DNA of 64,000 nucleotides from JAGOTP01 sp964598725 (GCA_964598725.1 CAZRCW010000001.1:496001-560000); one strand, 5' to 3'; shown: positions 43,042-52,252, numbered from the stretch's first letter. The notes: a model not told the origin generated them from the letters alone. Numbers and translations: made by a program.

Positions 43042-43641
43042 ATGAATGTGAATGAAACCTATCAAAAGCATCCGGACTTCTACGGTGAGTTTCCAACGAA
43101 AATCGTCCTCGAACTTGCCCGTCGTTTGCCGCCCGGATCGCGTGTCTTGGATGTAGGTGCGGGGCAAGGGAGAAATACCTTCGCTTTAGCCAAGCATGAT
43201 TTACAGGTGTACGCGCTTGATCGATCCCTGGTCGGTATCGAACAGATCAAACAGCAAGCGGAGGTGCAGGGCCGTTCGAACGTACACGCAAAACAAGGCA
43301 TGATCGAAACAGTCTCTCTGCCGGCGGATACGTACGATGCCATGTGCTTTATTAATGTTCTTCACTCCCTTCCGGCAGCTATAACACCAGCAGTCATCGA
43401 AAAGTGCCAGCATGCAACGAAGAAAGAAGGGTACCACGCCATCTTGGTGCAGATTGAAGCACCTGAAGCCTTGTTAACGCGTATGCAATCCCGTCTTTGG
43501 ACAGAAGAAGAATTGCGTACGTACTACGCTAGCTGGTCGATCGAGGTCTGTAGGACCATTGATGTTGAAAGTATTGAAGTTGGGAACGATGGCAAGAAAT
43601 TCCCTATAAAAACACTGCTGTTCTTAGCCAAGAAACCGTAA
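43042..43641 (+). CDS. SAM-dependent methyltransferase, TehB-like
   Basis: The protein has 199 residues. SAM motif I is SRVLDVGAGQGRNTFALAK; the acidic end of strand 2 is VYALDRSLVGIEQIK, and motif IV lies at YDAMCFINVLHSLP. The length and the start resemble TehB/UbiE-like class I enzymes acting on small molecules. Substrate unknown. It follows ligA by 5 bp and may be cotranscribed. Confidence 0.85.
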   Translation: MNVNETYQKHPDFYGEFPTKIVLELARRLPPGSRVLDVGAGQGRNTFALAKHDLQVYALDRSLVGIEQIKQQAEVQGRSNVHAKQGMIETVSLPADTYDAMCFINVLHSLPAAITPAVIEKCQHATKKEGYHAILVQIEAPEALLTRMQSRLWTEEELRTYYASWSIEVCRTIDVESIEVGNDGKKFPIKTLLFLAKKP

Positions 43642-43688
43642 TCTCCGAAACTGGTTTTTCGAGGGGGAATACGGTACCGTATGTCCAT

Positions 43689-43988
43689 ATGGAATTAACC
43701 CGGGAAGAATTGCTGCATTTAGCAAAATTATCGCGAATCGGGATCGATGAGGCGGAGTTCGAAACCTTCCAGCCGCAGCTTGCGAATATCTTAGACTACG
43801 TCGGTCGTTTGCAGGCGATTGAATTGTCTGGTGCTTCGGCCGATGACGACCGTCGAACGGCGATTGTCCGTCAGGATGTTCCTGAGCCATCTTCGCCTGA
43901 GCTCTTGAATGATCTTCAGGCCGCTTTTCCGGATCGGGCGGATCATCTCCTGCGTGTGCCGGGAGTCTTTGAAAAACCAAAAGATTAA
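43689..43988 (+). CDS. gatC: Glu-tRNA(Gln)/Asp-tRNA(Asn) amidotransferase subunit C
   Basis: The protein has 99 residues: MELTREELLHLAKLSRIGID at the start, LANILDYVGRLQAIELSG in the centre and a C terminus with DRADHLLRVPGVFEKPKD-like sequence. GatC holds GatA and GatB together. TACCGT (43675-43680) is a possible -10, 8 bp before the ATG. gatA follows after 3 bp. Confidence 0.93.
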   Translation: MELTREELLHLAKLSRIGIDEAEFETFQPQLANILDYVGRLQAIELSGASADDDRRTAIVRQDVPEPSSPELLNDLQAAFPDRADHLLRVPGVFEKPKD

Positions 43989-43991
43989 GCT

Positions 43992-45422
43992 ATGTCTCTT
44001 TCCGAAAAACACTGGACCATTAAAACGACAGCTGAGGCGCTCGCGCAGAACGAGCTGTCTTCGGTTGCGTTGACCGAGGATTATTTGAAACGCGCCGAAT
44101 CAGTCAACGAAGATTTGAATGCCTATCTCACGTTTACCATCGACGAGGCGCGTGCTGCTGCAGCCGCTTCAGATGAGCGTCGGTCACGCGGCGAGATCTT
44201 GAGCGTGCTTGATGGCGTGCCGGTCGCAATCAAAGATAACTTGTTGACCAAAGGAACGCGTACAACGGGTGGATCGAATATTCTTTCAAAGTACGTCGCG
44301 CCTTACGATGCAACGGTCATTACGCGTCTGCGTGAGGCAGGGGCTGTTATTCTTGGGAAAACGAACCTAGATGAATTTGGGATGGGCGGCTCGACCGAGA
44401 ACTCCGCTTATGGTGTGACGAAGAATCCGCTCGACATGACCCGTGTTTCGGGTGGTTCATCCGGTGGTAGCGCAGCCGCGGTGGCTGCGAACTTATGCGT
44501 TGGTGCGCTCGGTACGGATACGGGTGGCTCGGTACGTCTCCCAGCTTCCTTCTGTGGTCTTGTGGGATTCAAGCCGACCTATGGTCGTGTTTCGCGTTAT
44601 GGGGCGATAGCCATGGTCTCGTCATTCGATCAGGTGGGTCCAATGACGAAAACGGTTGAAGATGCGGCTTTAATGCTCGATGTGATTCAAGGCTTGGATG
44701 CACACGATCAAACGACCTTGCCAACCCAGCCACTCACCTTCGATCCAGCCGAAGGAATGGACAAGATCAAGATCGGCTTACCAAAACAAGCTTGGTCGGT
44801 CGCTGGCATAGCACCAGGTGTTCGCTCGGCGTTAGAAGAGGGGATCAAGCGTTTTGAAAAACTCGGAGCGGAGTTCGTTGAAGTCGATGTCCCGTATATC
44901 GACGAAGCGTTGGCCGTCTACTATGTCTTAATGCCATGTGAGGTCTCATCCAATATGGGGCGTTTCGATGGCATCCGTTATGGGAATCGCGCTCAGGCTG
45001 ATCGTTTGCTGGATGTGTATCTCAACTCACGCGAGAAGGGCTTAGGCGAAGAAGTCCGTCGTCGTATCTTGATCGGAACGTACGCGCTTTCGAAGGGCTA
45101 CTACGATGCCTACTATGTGAAAGCGCGTCAGGTGCAGGCCGAAATCAAGCGTGCGTACGCCAAGGCCTTTGAAAAAGTTGATTTATTGCTTACGCCTACC
45201 TCGCCGACCGTTGCCTATAAGATCGGCGAGAAGTCGGCGGATCCATTGGCTATGTACTTGCAAGATGTCTTCACCGTCTCGATCAGCGTCGCTGGTCTTC
45301 CAGCGATCTCGATCCCGTGCGGCACGAGTGAGGGTTTGCCGGTAGGTTTGCAGCTCACCGGCCCGCACATGGGGGATGATGCCGTCTTCACCGCTGCCCA
45401 CGCCTTCGAACAGTCCACATGA
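43992..45422 (+). CDS. gatA: Glu-tRNA(Gln)/Asp-tRNA(Asn) amidotransferase subunit A
   Basis: The protein has 476 residues. The amidase-signature triad is visible: Lys in VPVAIKDNLLTKG, and the Ser pair in RVSGGSSGGSAAAVAANL with GTDTGGSVRLPASFCG. It releases ammonia from glutamine for transamidation of Glu-tRNA(Gln), so glutaminyl-tRNA is made indirectly. gatB is not next to it; another gene overlaps its stop codon by 4 bp. Confidence 0.96.
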   Translation: MSLSEKHWTIKTTAEALAQNELSSVALTEDYLKRAESVNEDLNAYLTFTIDEARAAAAASDERRSRGEILSVLDGVPVAIKDNLLTKGTRTTGGSNILSKYVAPYDATVITRLREAGAVILGKTNLDEFGMGGSTENSAYGVTKNPLDMTRVSGGSSGGSAAAVAANLCVGALGTDTGGSVRLPASFCGLVGFKPTYGRVSRYGAIAMVSSFDQVGPMTKTVEDAALMLDVIQGLDAHDQTTLPTQPLTFDPAEGMDKIKIGLPKQAWSVAGIAPGVRSALEEGIKRFEKLGAEFVEVDVPYIDEALAVYYVLMPCEVSSNMGRFDGIRYGNRAQADRLLDVYLNSREKGLGEEVRRRILIGTYALSKGYYDAYYVKARQVQAEIKRAYAKAFEKVDLLLTPTSPTVAYKIGEKSADPLAMYLQDVFTVSISVAGLPAISIPCGTSEGLPVGLQLTGPHMGDDAVFTAAHAFEQST

Positions 45423-45916
45423 TCCTTCAAATCGTTCTTCAACCAACGCAAACAGGCGTTCCGCTCGCAGAGTCTTCGGCCGGGAGTTCGTTTGCGACGG
45501 TCGGAACGGTGGTTGGGATCGGAATCGCTTTCTTGGTGGTTGCATTGATCGTTGCTGGTTTCTTGCGCAAGCTCCGCCGGCCTGAAATGGAGGGCTTCTC
45601 ACGCGAGAAGGTAAAACAACTCTGGAGTCAGATCGAGCAATCAGCCAAACAGGGGAAGCTCGGTGAAAAGATTGCGATCATCGAAGCCGACAAATTGTTG
45701 GATAACGTTTTAAAATCGATGCTCATCCCGGGTGATACCTTGGGTGAGCGCTTAAAAGCGGCCGGTTACAAATACCGAAACCTTCGTGATGTTTGGCCAG
45801 CGCATCGGACACGCAATCGACTCGTACACGAATCTGAATTTGAGCTACGAAGCGGCGACTGCCAGCGGACGCTCGAGGACTTTCGTCGGGCCTTACAAGT
45901 CTTAAATGTCATGTAA
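45419..45916 (+). CDS. Membrane-anchored protein with HEPN-like C terminus
   Basis: The protein has 165 residues. After a Ser/Gly-rich exported N terminus there is one membrane helix (about 28-50, VGTVVGIGIAFLVVALIVAG). The cytoplasmic rest is helical. Near the end, RTRNRLVHESEF followed by a long helix (CQRTLEDFRRALQVL) fits the R-x4-H motif of HEPN domains, many of which are RNases or toxin parts. The start ATGA overlaps gatA. A link with tRNA metabolism is only suggested by position. Confidence 0.6.
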   Translation: MILQIVLQPTQTGVPLAESSAGSSFATVGTVVGIGIAFLVVALIVAGFLRKLRRPEMEGFSREKVKQLWSQIEQSAKQGKLGEKIAIIEADKLLDNVLKSMLIPGDTLGERLKAAGYKYRNLRDVWPAHRTRNRLVHESEFELRSGDCQRTLEDFRRALQVLNVM

Positions 45917-45918
45917 CT

Positions 45919-46668
45919 ATGCTTCCGTATTTTAGTGTCTCAACGGTGCACATATTCGGCATCCCGTTCCAGGTCTGGGGAACCATCGTAGCCTTGGGCT
46001 ATGCGCTCGGGACGTACATTGCCTGGCGCAAAGCGAAGCAAAAAGGGCTGGATGCGAATGTGGTCCTCGATCTAGCATTCTGGATCTTTATCGCCGCCTT
46101 CGTTGGCTCGCGGGTCTTCCATGTCTTGTTCTACAATCCAAGTTATTACCTGGCGCACCCCTTAGCCGCCCTTAATCCACGTGCTCCCGGCTATGCGATT
46201 TTTGGAGGATTCATTGGTGCCGCCCTCGTGTTCGCTTGGACGATGTGGAAGAAAAAGCTCAAGTTTTTTGAATACGCGGATGTCCTGATCTGGGGGTTGC
46301 CTTGGGGATGTGGGGTGGGGCGAATCGGTTGCTTCTTGATTCACGATCATCCAGGGACACTGACGCAGTTTATGCTCGGGGTTCGTTACCCGGATGGCCA
46401 GGTGCGGCATGATCTAGGCCTGTATCTCTCGCTGATTGGTTTTGCGATCGGTCTATTATTCTTGTTCCTCAATCGTAAACCGCGTCGTCCCGGCTTTTGG
46501 CTCGGTATCTATCTGTTGATTGAAGGAGTCGTGCGCATTTGTTTAGATTTCTTGCGTGTCCAAGACGTCCGCTATTTTGGGTTCACACCGACCCAGTATC
46601 TAGCGATTCCCTTTATTATCCTAGGAATCTGGTGTATCTCACGCGCAAAACCCATGGTACACTCCTAA
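45919..46668 (+). CDS. lgt: Prolipoprotein diacylglyceryl transferase
   Basis: The protein has 249 residues and about seven membrane helices. Typical segments are GYALGTYIAWRKAK, the GSRVFHVLFYNPSYY region, AIFGGFIGAALVF, and the signature GVGRIGCFLIHDHPG with its conserved Arg-Ile-Gly-Cys. It transfers diacylglycerol to the lipobox Cys of exported proteins; the lipoprotein at 20493 is one local client. An internal promoter for the DsbA-like gene lies in its last codons. Confidence 0.94.
   Translation: MLPYFSVSTVHIFGIPFQVWGTIVALGYALGTYIAWRKAKQKGLDANVVLDLAFWIFIAAFVGSRVFHVLFYNPSYYLAHPLAALNPRAPGYAIFGGFIGAALVFAWTMWKKKLKFFEYADVLIWGLPWGCGVGRIGCFLIHDHPGTLTQFMLGVRYPDGQVRHDLGLYLSLIGFAIGLLFLFLNRKPRRPGFWLGIYLLIEGVVRICLDFLRVQDVRYFGFTPTQYLAIPFIILGIWCISRAKPMVHS
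46658..46663 (+). promoter_or_regulatory. -10 element inside the end of lgt, leaderless spacing
   Basis: TACACT is followed by 6 bp (including the lgt stop) and the ATG at 46670. The -35 is weak. Confidence 0.5.
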
Positions 46669-46669
46669 T

Positions 46670-47422
46670 ATGAACTCTTCATCCTCAAATAACACCGGTT
46701 TAATTGCCGGCATCATCGTTGTTACGATCGCCTTGTTCGCAGGTTTAATCTTCCTGTTAACACGTTTGCCAGCAGATGGAGGTACGTCTGGCAATGAAAA
46801 CGTTACATTTACAGATACCTCAAGCTCATCTGTTGGACCAAGCGACGCCAAGGTCGTGGTCCACATGTATGAAGACTTTGAATGTCCTGCCTGTGCCGCT
46901 TCGTATCCTATCGTGAAGCAGGTGATTGAGGCCTACAAAGACCGTATTCGCTTCGTTTGGAAAGATTTCCCACTCGAAAGCATCCACCCGGTTGCACGTC
47001 CATCGGCGAACGCGGCGCGCTGTGCACAAGTCCAAGGCAAATTTTGGGAATTCCAGGATCAGTTGTTCCAGTTACGCAGCTGGGTGACCGCTTCCAACAA
47101 GACCGATGCCTTTGTGACCTTGGCAAAGAATGTGGCCGGTCTCGATCAGAACGCCTTCAAGTCGTGTGTTGATAGTAAAGCGCAGGATGGCTTGGTAGCC
47201 GCTGATATTCGTGAAGGTTTCGCGAATAATGTGAACGCCACCCCAACCTTCTTTGTGAATCAACATCGCTATTTCGGCATGCCATTCGCCGAATGGAAGC
47301 GCATCTTGGACGCCGCCTTGCTCGAAGCGGGTACACCGGCGCCCGTAGCAACATCGACGACGATGTCAACAACCACCTCTGTTATGACGAACGTCACGAG
47401 CAGCGCCTCGACAACCCGTTAA
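46670..47422 (+). CDS. DsbA-like thiol-disulfide oxidoreductase 1 (CPAC)
   Basis: The protein has 250 residues. A membrane anchor (about 10-32), a Gly/Ser/Thr linker, then a thioredoxin fold with Cys72-Pro-Ala-Cys75 (YEDFECPACAASYP), a helical insertion and the cis-Pro loop NATPTFFVNQ. The C terminus is Thr/Ser-rich. Outside the membrane it should oxidise or isomerise disulfides; VKOR at 12545 can recycle it. The relation to the second DsbA-like gene 62 bp further on suggests an old tandem duplication. Confidence 0.92.
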   Translation: MNSSSSNNTGLIAGIIVVTIALFAGLIFLLTRLPADGGTSGNENVTFTDTSSSSVGPSDAKVVVHMYEDFECPACAASYPIVKQVIEAYKDRIRFVWKDFPLESIHPVARPSANAARCAQVQGKFWEFQDQLFQLRSWVTASNKTDAFVTLAKNVAGLDQNAFKSCVDSKAQDGLVAADIREGFANNVNATPTFFVNQHRYFGMPFAEWKRILDAALLEAGTPAPVATSTTMSTTTSVMTNVTSSASTTR

Positions 47423-47436
47423 GACTTTCGTATAAT
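47408..47436 (+). promoter_or_regulatory. Promoter of the second DsbA-like gene
   Basis: TCGACA (47408-47413), 17 bp, TATAAT (47431-47436). The -35 overlaps the end of the upstream gene. The leader of about 40 nt has no Shine-Dalgarno sequence. Confidence 0.75.
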
Positions 47437-47484
47437 TTCTGTGCTTAATTACTCATTACGTTCTGAACTTTAGAGATCTTTCCT

Positions 47485-48246
47485 ATGGATCAAGTACACA
47501 ACAGCCGAGGAATGTGGGACTCCAGTCCAAAAACCACCTTCTATCTTGGTTTGTTCGTCGGTATCGCTATTTCGTCGGTGTTGGCCCTCGTTCTCGTCTT
47601 CGGTATGCTTATGTCCGGTCGCGCAGTCGCGACGGGTACGGGCGCGGTCGCCAACCCAACCCCAGTGGCTACTCAGCCAACGGGTGACACGGGTACGCCA
47701 ACCCAGCCAGCCGCAGGTCCAGTCAAGGAAGTGACGGATGCGGATCATATTCTTGGCAACAAGGATGCAAAAGTCACCGTAATCGAGTACTCGGACTTCC
47801 AGTGTCCATTCTGTGGTCAGATCGAACCAGCGCTTGAACAGATGCGCACAGAGTTCAAGAACGATGTTCGCTTCGTCTACCGCCACTTCCCATTGTCCTT
47901 CCACGAGAACGCCCAGAAAGCAGCTGAGGCTTCTGAGTGTGCCGCCAAACTCGGTGGCAACGACGCCTTCTGGAAAATGCACGACAAGCTGTTCGCCAAC
48001 CAGGCAACGCTTGGTCCAGCCTTGTACGAATCATCCGCCAAAGAACTTGGTTTGAACGCTGCGGCTTTCAAGACCTGTCTCGACAGCGGTGAGATGGCCG
48101 CCAAGGTCAACGCTGACATGGCAACCGGCAACGACGCCGGTGTCAACGGCACGCCAGCCACCTTCATCAACGGTCAGTTGATCAGCGGTGCGGTTCCTTA
48201 CGCCACCTTGAAGCAAGCCCTTACGGCTGCTGGTGCGAAGAACTAA
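47485..48246 (+). CDS. DsbA-like thiol-disulfide oxidoreductase 2 (CPFC)
   Basis: The protein has 253 residues. A membrane anchor (about 20-44), a Pro/Thr-rich linker, then the DsbA fold with Cys107-Pro-Phe-Cys110 (YSDFQCPFCGQIEP) and the cis-Pro loop NGTPATFINGQLI. CPFC differs from CPAC of the neighbour, so the two may have different redox potentials or clients. It has its own strong promoter and a terminator, which suggests high expression. Confidence 0.93.
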   Translation: MDQVHNSRGMWDSSPKTTFYLGLFVGIAISSVLALVLVFGMLMSGRAVATGTGAVANPTPVATQPTGDTGTPTQPAAGPVKEVTDADHILGNKDAKVTVIEYSDFQCPFCGQIEPALEQMRTEFKNDVRFVYRHFPLSFHENAQKAAEASECAAKLGGNDAFWKMHDKLFANQATLGPALYESSAKELGLNAAAFKTCLDSGEMAAKVNADMATGNDAGVNGTPATFINGQLISGAVPYATLKQALTAAGAKN

Positions 48247-48265
48247 GACCCGCCGGTTGGAAGAG

Positions 48266-48299
48266 AACCCCCCTCGAGGAATCGAGGGGGTTTCGTTTT
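48266..48299 (+). terminator. Terminator after DsbA-like 2
   Basis: AACCCCCCTCGA pairs with TCGAGGGGGTT around GGAA and runs into TCGTTTT. Confidence 0.9.
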
Positions 48300-48306
48300 G
48301 GCTGAC

Positions 48307-48335
48307 TTTACGCATTTTGTTGGATGGTGTTAGCT
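48307..48335 (+). promoter_or_regulatory. Promoter of orphan cassette 5
   Basis: TTTACG (48307-48312), 17 bp, TTAGCT (48330-48335); the leader is about 44 nt. GAGAGGG, 8 bp before the ATG, is the Shine-Dalgarno sequence. Confidence 0.55.
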
Positions 48336-48385
48336 AGCGTTGGTTCGTTTCTCATCACCTACACACAAGAGAGAGGGTTCCTACC

Positions 48386-48697
48386 ATGTCCCGTTCTGCT
48401 CAAGAGCTCATCGCTCTACTCGACGCCTTGGTTCCTGGAGACGATGTTCCTGATCGTCTGAACGCGCTCCTGAAGGAGCTCAAGCCGCTCGCCGCCCACC
48501 TGCGCTTCGAGGACGAGGGCGGCGTGTACTGGGCCTATCGGCTGGCCTTGGACTACTGGCGAGAGCCCGTCGTGGACACGGACGGGTGCAATAAGGTGCT
48601 CGAGGACGCTGGCCTTCACTTCTCGGTCAAGGAGGACGCCTTCGTCAACGCGAGGAAGTTCGCGATCAGGCTGGGGTTCAGGCCGGCCAACGGTTGA
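48386..48697 (+). CDS. Orphan cassette 5 protein, unknown
   Basis: The protein has 103 residues, is acidic and helical: MSRSAQELIALLDALVPGDD, then RLNALLKELKPLAAHLRFED and VYWAYRLALDYWREPVVDTD, ending RLGFRPANG. No signal peptide or membrane helix. Not recognised. The codons are strongly G/C-rich at third positions, in contrast to the dsbA-like gene before it. It has its own promoter, Shine-Dalgarno sequence and terminator. Confidence 0.7.
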   Translation: MSRSAQELIALLDALVPGDDVPDRLNALLKELKPLAAHLRFEDEGGVYWAYRLALDYWREPVVDTDGCNKVLEDAGLHFSVKEDAFVNARKFAIRLGFRPANG

Positions 48698-48753
48698 GCC
48701 ACTTCTCCGGTGTTGGGTGGGCGTAGTCGGGGTCACTCTCGGGCTACGCCGCC

Positions 48754-48795
48754 AAACAAAAACCACCTACATATGTAGGTGGTTTTTGTTTTGTT
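48754..48795. terminator. Bidirectional terminator between cassette 5 and the ABC exporter
   Basis: AACAAAAACCACCTAC pairs with its complement around ATAT and continues in TTTTTGTTTTG; the opposite strand ends in TTTTTGTTTGG. Confidence 0.92.
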
Positions 48796-48798
48796 GTC

Positions 48799-50532
48799 TT
48801 AACTCGTCCGTTCTCCTTGCATCAAGAGCTCAAGCGCGTGATCGATCGATCCCGCCGCCGTCACGGTCCCATTGTTCACGAAGAAGATTTCATCGGCGTT
48901 CTCAATCGTGTTCAGGCGGTGGGCGATAATGACTTTGGTCGTGGTCTTTGGCAGCTTCTCAAGTGTTTCCTCGAGCAATTGTTCGGTGACCGTATCGATG
49001 TTGGCGGTGGCTTCGTCCAAGATCAAGAGATCTGGCTTGCGGAGCACGGCACGCATGAAGGCGATGAGCTGACGCTGGCCGAGGCTGATGCCGTCGGAAC
49101 TCGATTTAACAGTCGTCTCAAGTCCATCCGGGAAACGAGCGAGGAGCGTGTCTAAACCAGATTCTTTGATGGCGACCTTGCGTTCTTCTAGAGTTTTCTC
49201 GGCATAGAGTGGGTTGCCATGGAAAATGTTTTCCATGATCGTCCCGGTGAAGAGAAAAGGCTCTTGGAGGATGAAGCCGATGGCCTGTGCACGCTTCTCA
49301 GGGGCGTAGGAGCGCAGATCTTGGCCATGGAGCTCGATCTGGCCCTCGGATGGGTCATAGAGGCGAGCCATGAGCGAAGCAGTAGTCGTTTTACCACCTC
49401 CAGTTGGGCCGACGAGAGCATACGTCTTCCCAGGTTCGAGGTTGAGACTGATGTGCTTCAAGACGGACTTTCCATCTGGATAGTTGAAGGACACGTCTTT
49501 GAAGGCGAGTACGGAGGTGGTGCTGGCCTCTGTGGTTGCCGTGACGGTCGAGAGCTCAAGTGGGTTGTTCAAGATGGCTGAAACACGGTCCCAGCCCGCT
49601 ACAGCCGTCTGGAGCGACGTCCAAAGCGTTGCGATCTGACGAAGAGGGGAGTAGAAGCGGTCGACGTAGATCAAGAAGCTGAGCAAGAGACCGATGCTGA
49701 AGTCGCCTTTGGTGATAAGCGCAACACCGACGCCAATGACGAGCAGCTGACCGATGTTCGAAGCTAAATCGTAGAGGGGAGTGAACAGGTTGTTCGCGAC
49801 CCCAGTTTTAATCGCGGCATCAAAGTTCTTTACGTTCGCCTCTTCGAACTTGGCGCGGAAGTAGTCACGACGGTTGAAGGCGACGATGACTTTGAAGTTA
49901 TCGAGGCTCTCCTGAATCTCGGCGCTGAGTCCACCAACGCTCTTCAGGCTGTTGGCATTTCGGTCTTTGACCCATCCGCTCGTAGCGCGTGTCACGATCA
50001 ACACACCGAGCGCTGGGAGTAAGGCAAGGGCGCCAAGTCGTGGATTAACCACAAGCATCAGCACGCCAGCTCCGACAATCAAGAAGATGCTGCCAAAGAA
50101 GCGCATCAAGATTTCGGAGAAGAACTGGTTGAGCTTATCCGTGTCGTTGTTGATGCGGGAGATGAGGTCGCCAGCCTTGGTCTGATGAAAGAAGGCGATG
50201 GGGAGCGACTGAAGTTTGCCGAAAACATTATTGCGCAACTTGAACAACACGTTCTGGCCGATCGTCCCCATGAGCATCATCTGGGAATAACCGATGAAGT
50301 AGTTCAAAACGAAGGCTGCAAACAGAATGCCGACGTAGAGGAAGATCCCGCGGTAGTTGGCGGTCGAAATGTAGGCGTCGACCACATGTCCGAAAACGAG
50401 CGGCGCACCGAGCATGACCGCTGAGCCAAAGATCAAACCGCCGATCACTAAAGCAAGATCACGTTTGCTCGTGGTCATCAGCTTCAGGAGGCTGGTCAGT
50501 TTGACCGGTTTGTTATTCGTTGGTTGATTCAT
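48799..50532 (-). CDS. ABC exporter subunit with degenerate signature motif
   Basis: The protein has 577 residues: six membrane helices (about 20-310), then an ATPase domain with Walker A GPTGGGKTTTASLM, Q-loop FILQEPFLF, signature SDGISLGQRQLIAFMRA (Leu-Gly in place of Ser-Gly-Gly), Walker B LLILDEATANID with the catalytic Glu, and the switch His in IIAHRLNTI. It pairs with the product at 50513-52252: the two genes overlap by 20 bp. The mix of one degenerate signature here and one altered Walker B there is the pattern of heterodimeric exporters such as TM287/288 and BmrCD. Substrate unknown. Confidence 0.93.
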   Translation of the reverse strand: MNQPTNNKPVKLTSLLKLMTTSKRDLALVIGGLIFGSAVMLGAPLVFGHVVDAYISTANYRGIFLYVGILFAAFVLNYFIGYSQMMLMGTIGQNVLFKLRNNVFGKLQSLPIAFFHQTKAGDLISRINNDTDKLNQFFSEILMRFFGSIFLIVGAGVLMLVVNPRLGALALLPALGVLIVTRATSGWVKDRNANSLKSVGGLSAEIQESLDNFKVIVAFNRRDYFRAKFEEANVKNFDAAIKTGVANNLFTPLYDLASNIGQLLVIGVGVALITKGDFSIGLLLSFLIYVDRFYSPLRQIATLWTSLQTAVAGWDRVSAILNNPLELSTVTATTEASTTSVLAFKDVSFNYPDGKSVLKHISLNLEPGKTYALVGPTGGGKTTTASLMARLYDPSEGQIELHGQDLRSYAPEKRAQAIGFILQEPFLFTGTIMENIFHGNPLYAEKTLEERKVAIKESGLDTLLARFPDGLETTVKSSSDGISLGQRQLIAFMRAVLRKPDLLILDEATANIDTVTEQLLEETLEKLPKTTTKVIIAHRLNTIENADEIFFVNNGTVTAAGSIDHALELLMQGERTS

Positions 50533-52252
50533 ATTCTTCGGTAGAGCGTTGCGATTGAGCGATCTGCACGTATTCTGGGCAGCGTTTCATCAGTTCCTCG
50601 TGTGTTCCTTTCGCGATGATCTCACCTTCCATCAAGAGAATGATCTGATCGTAATGCTCAATCGGGGCGATCTTCTGGGTGATCGAGATGAGCGTCAGAT
50701 CAGGGTAATTCTTGGCCACGTTGTCGAGCACACGCCGTTCGGTGTTAGCGTCGATGCGGGCGGTAAAGTCATCGAGGAGCAAGATCTTTGGGTCAAGCGC
50801 GAGGGCACGAGCCAACATGACGCGCTGCTTTTGTCCGCCGGAAAGACTATTCCCGCGTTCAGAGACGACGGTATTGAGACCTTCGGGAAGCGTGTGAAGG
50901 AAGTCCTTGAGCTCGGCAGTTTGAATGGCTTTCTCTAGCTTTGCGTCATCGACCGTTTCACTGAAGGCGATGTTCTCGCGCAGCGTGAGATTGAAAACGA
51001 TGCTGTCCTGGAAGACAAAGCCGACTTGTTCGTGGAAGTGAATCTGATCATAGTCCTCGATGGCGTGCCCATCGAACAGAATCTGTCCCGATGTCGGTGG
51101 GAGCAGGCCGGTTATCAGCTGGAGGAGCTGGGTTTTCCCAGCCGCTGTCGGACCGATGATCGCCGTTTTTGTGCCTGGTTTGATTTCGAACGAGACGTCT
51201 TTCAAAATCGGCTTTTCGCCGTAGTTCAAGACAAGGTGATCAACGTTGATTGCACCTTTCAATTCGGCCTTCAGGGTTCCTGTCTCTAGTTTGTCCGGTG
51301 TATCCAAGACTTCCGAAACACGGGTGTACGAAGCGGTGGCGCGGCTAATCGCGTTGCTCATGAAGCCAATGATCAAGATTGGGAAGATCAGAAGCGACAA
51401 GTAACCGTTAAAAGCGGCCAGCTCACCGAGCGTCATACTGCCACGAATCACCAAGTGACCACCGAAGCCGATGACGACGAGCATGGCCATGCTCCCGAGA
51501 AAGTTGATGACTGGGATGGCGCTCGCGAAAACGCGCAGAATCTTGATCCCAAGATCTTTAGCGGCACTGTTAGCTTCGAGGAATTTCTCACACTCCTGAC
51601 GTTGAGCGTTCAAAACACGAATCAGCGACGAACCCAAGATGCTTTCGTTGATGACTTTGTTCAAGCGATCGATGACTTGCTGTGATTGTTGGAAGAGAAC
51701 GCCGACTTTTGAGAAGATCTTGAAGAAAGTAAGAGCGATCAGGGGCAAGATCAACAAAACCGCGACGGCCAACATCCAGTTGATCGAAATGAGCAAGATG
51801 CTCGCCCCGACGATGATCAAAGCTGAAGAGACGATCGAAACGATCGCCTGTGAGACAAACAGTTTGACCGCGTCGATGTCTGAAGTCAGGTTAGTCAAGA
51901 GTTTGGATGAAGTCACATCTTGAATGTACGAGACGCTTTGTTTTGAGATCTTGGCAGACAATTTCGTACGCAGGTCTCGAGCCACTTTCTCAGACGCGTA
52001 AGTCTGCACTAACGTCTGAAGATAAGTGAAGATGAAGATCGCGACAGCGGTGATCAGGAAGGTGATGACGAAACTTTCGGTTTGGAACGTGCCATGGGTA
52101 AAGGCATCGATTCCGGTCGAAACACGCTTCGGAATCGACAGACTGAGCAGGTTGCTCACAACCGACAATCCAAGCAAGGCTAAGATGAGCCATTTATAAG
52201 GCTTCAACAGGCCGATCAGGTTCGGTTTCTTGGCGGGTTCTGGGGTTGGCAT
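50513..52252 (-). CDS. ABC exporter subunit with Asp in place of the catalytic Glu
   Basis: The protein has 579 residues with a six-helix membrane domain and an ATPase domain. Walker A is GPTAAGKTQLLQL, the signature NSLSGGQKQRVMLARAL is canonical, but Walker B reads ILLLDDFTARID: the catalytic Glu is Asp, and the switch His is replaced (SITQKIAPI). In the heterodimer the site built from this Walker B and the partner's weak signature would be non-hydrolytic. This gene is upstream and has its own promoter at 52291-52263. Confidence 0.93.
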   Translation of the reverse strand: MPTPEPAKKPNLIGLLKPYKWLILALLGLSVVSNLLSLSIPKRVSTGIDAFTHGTFQTESFVITFLITAVAIFIFTYLQTLVQTYASEKVARDLRTKLSAKISKQSVSYIQDVTSSKLLTNLTSDIDAVKLFVSQAIVSIVSSALIIVGASILLISINWMLAVAVLLILPLIALTFFKIFSKVGVLFQQSQQVIDRLNKVINESILGSSLIRVLNAQRQECEKFLEANSAAKDLGIKILRVFASAIPVINFLGSMAMLVVIGFGGHLVIRGSMTLGELAAFNGYLSLLIFPILIIGFMSNAISRATASYTRVSEVLDTPDKLETGTLKAELKGAINVDHLVLNYGEKPILKDVSFEIKPGTKTAIIGPTAAGKTQLLQLITGLLPPTSGQILFDGHAIEDYDQIHFHEQVGFVFQDSIVFNLTLRENIAFSETVDDAKLEKAIQTAELKDFLHTLPEGLNTVVSERGNSLSGGQKQRVMLARALALDPKILLLDDFTARIDANTERRVLDNVAKNYPDLTLISITQKIAPIEHYDQIILLMEGEIIAKGTHEELMKRCPEYVQIAQSQRSTEEYESTNE

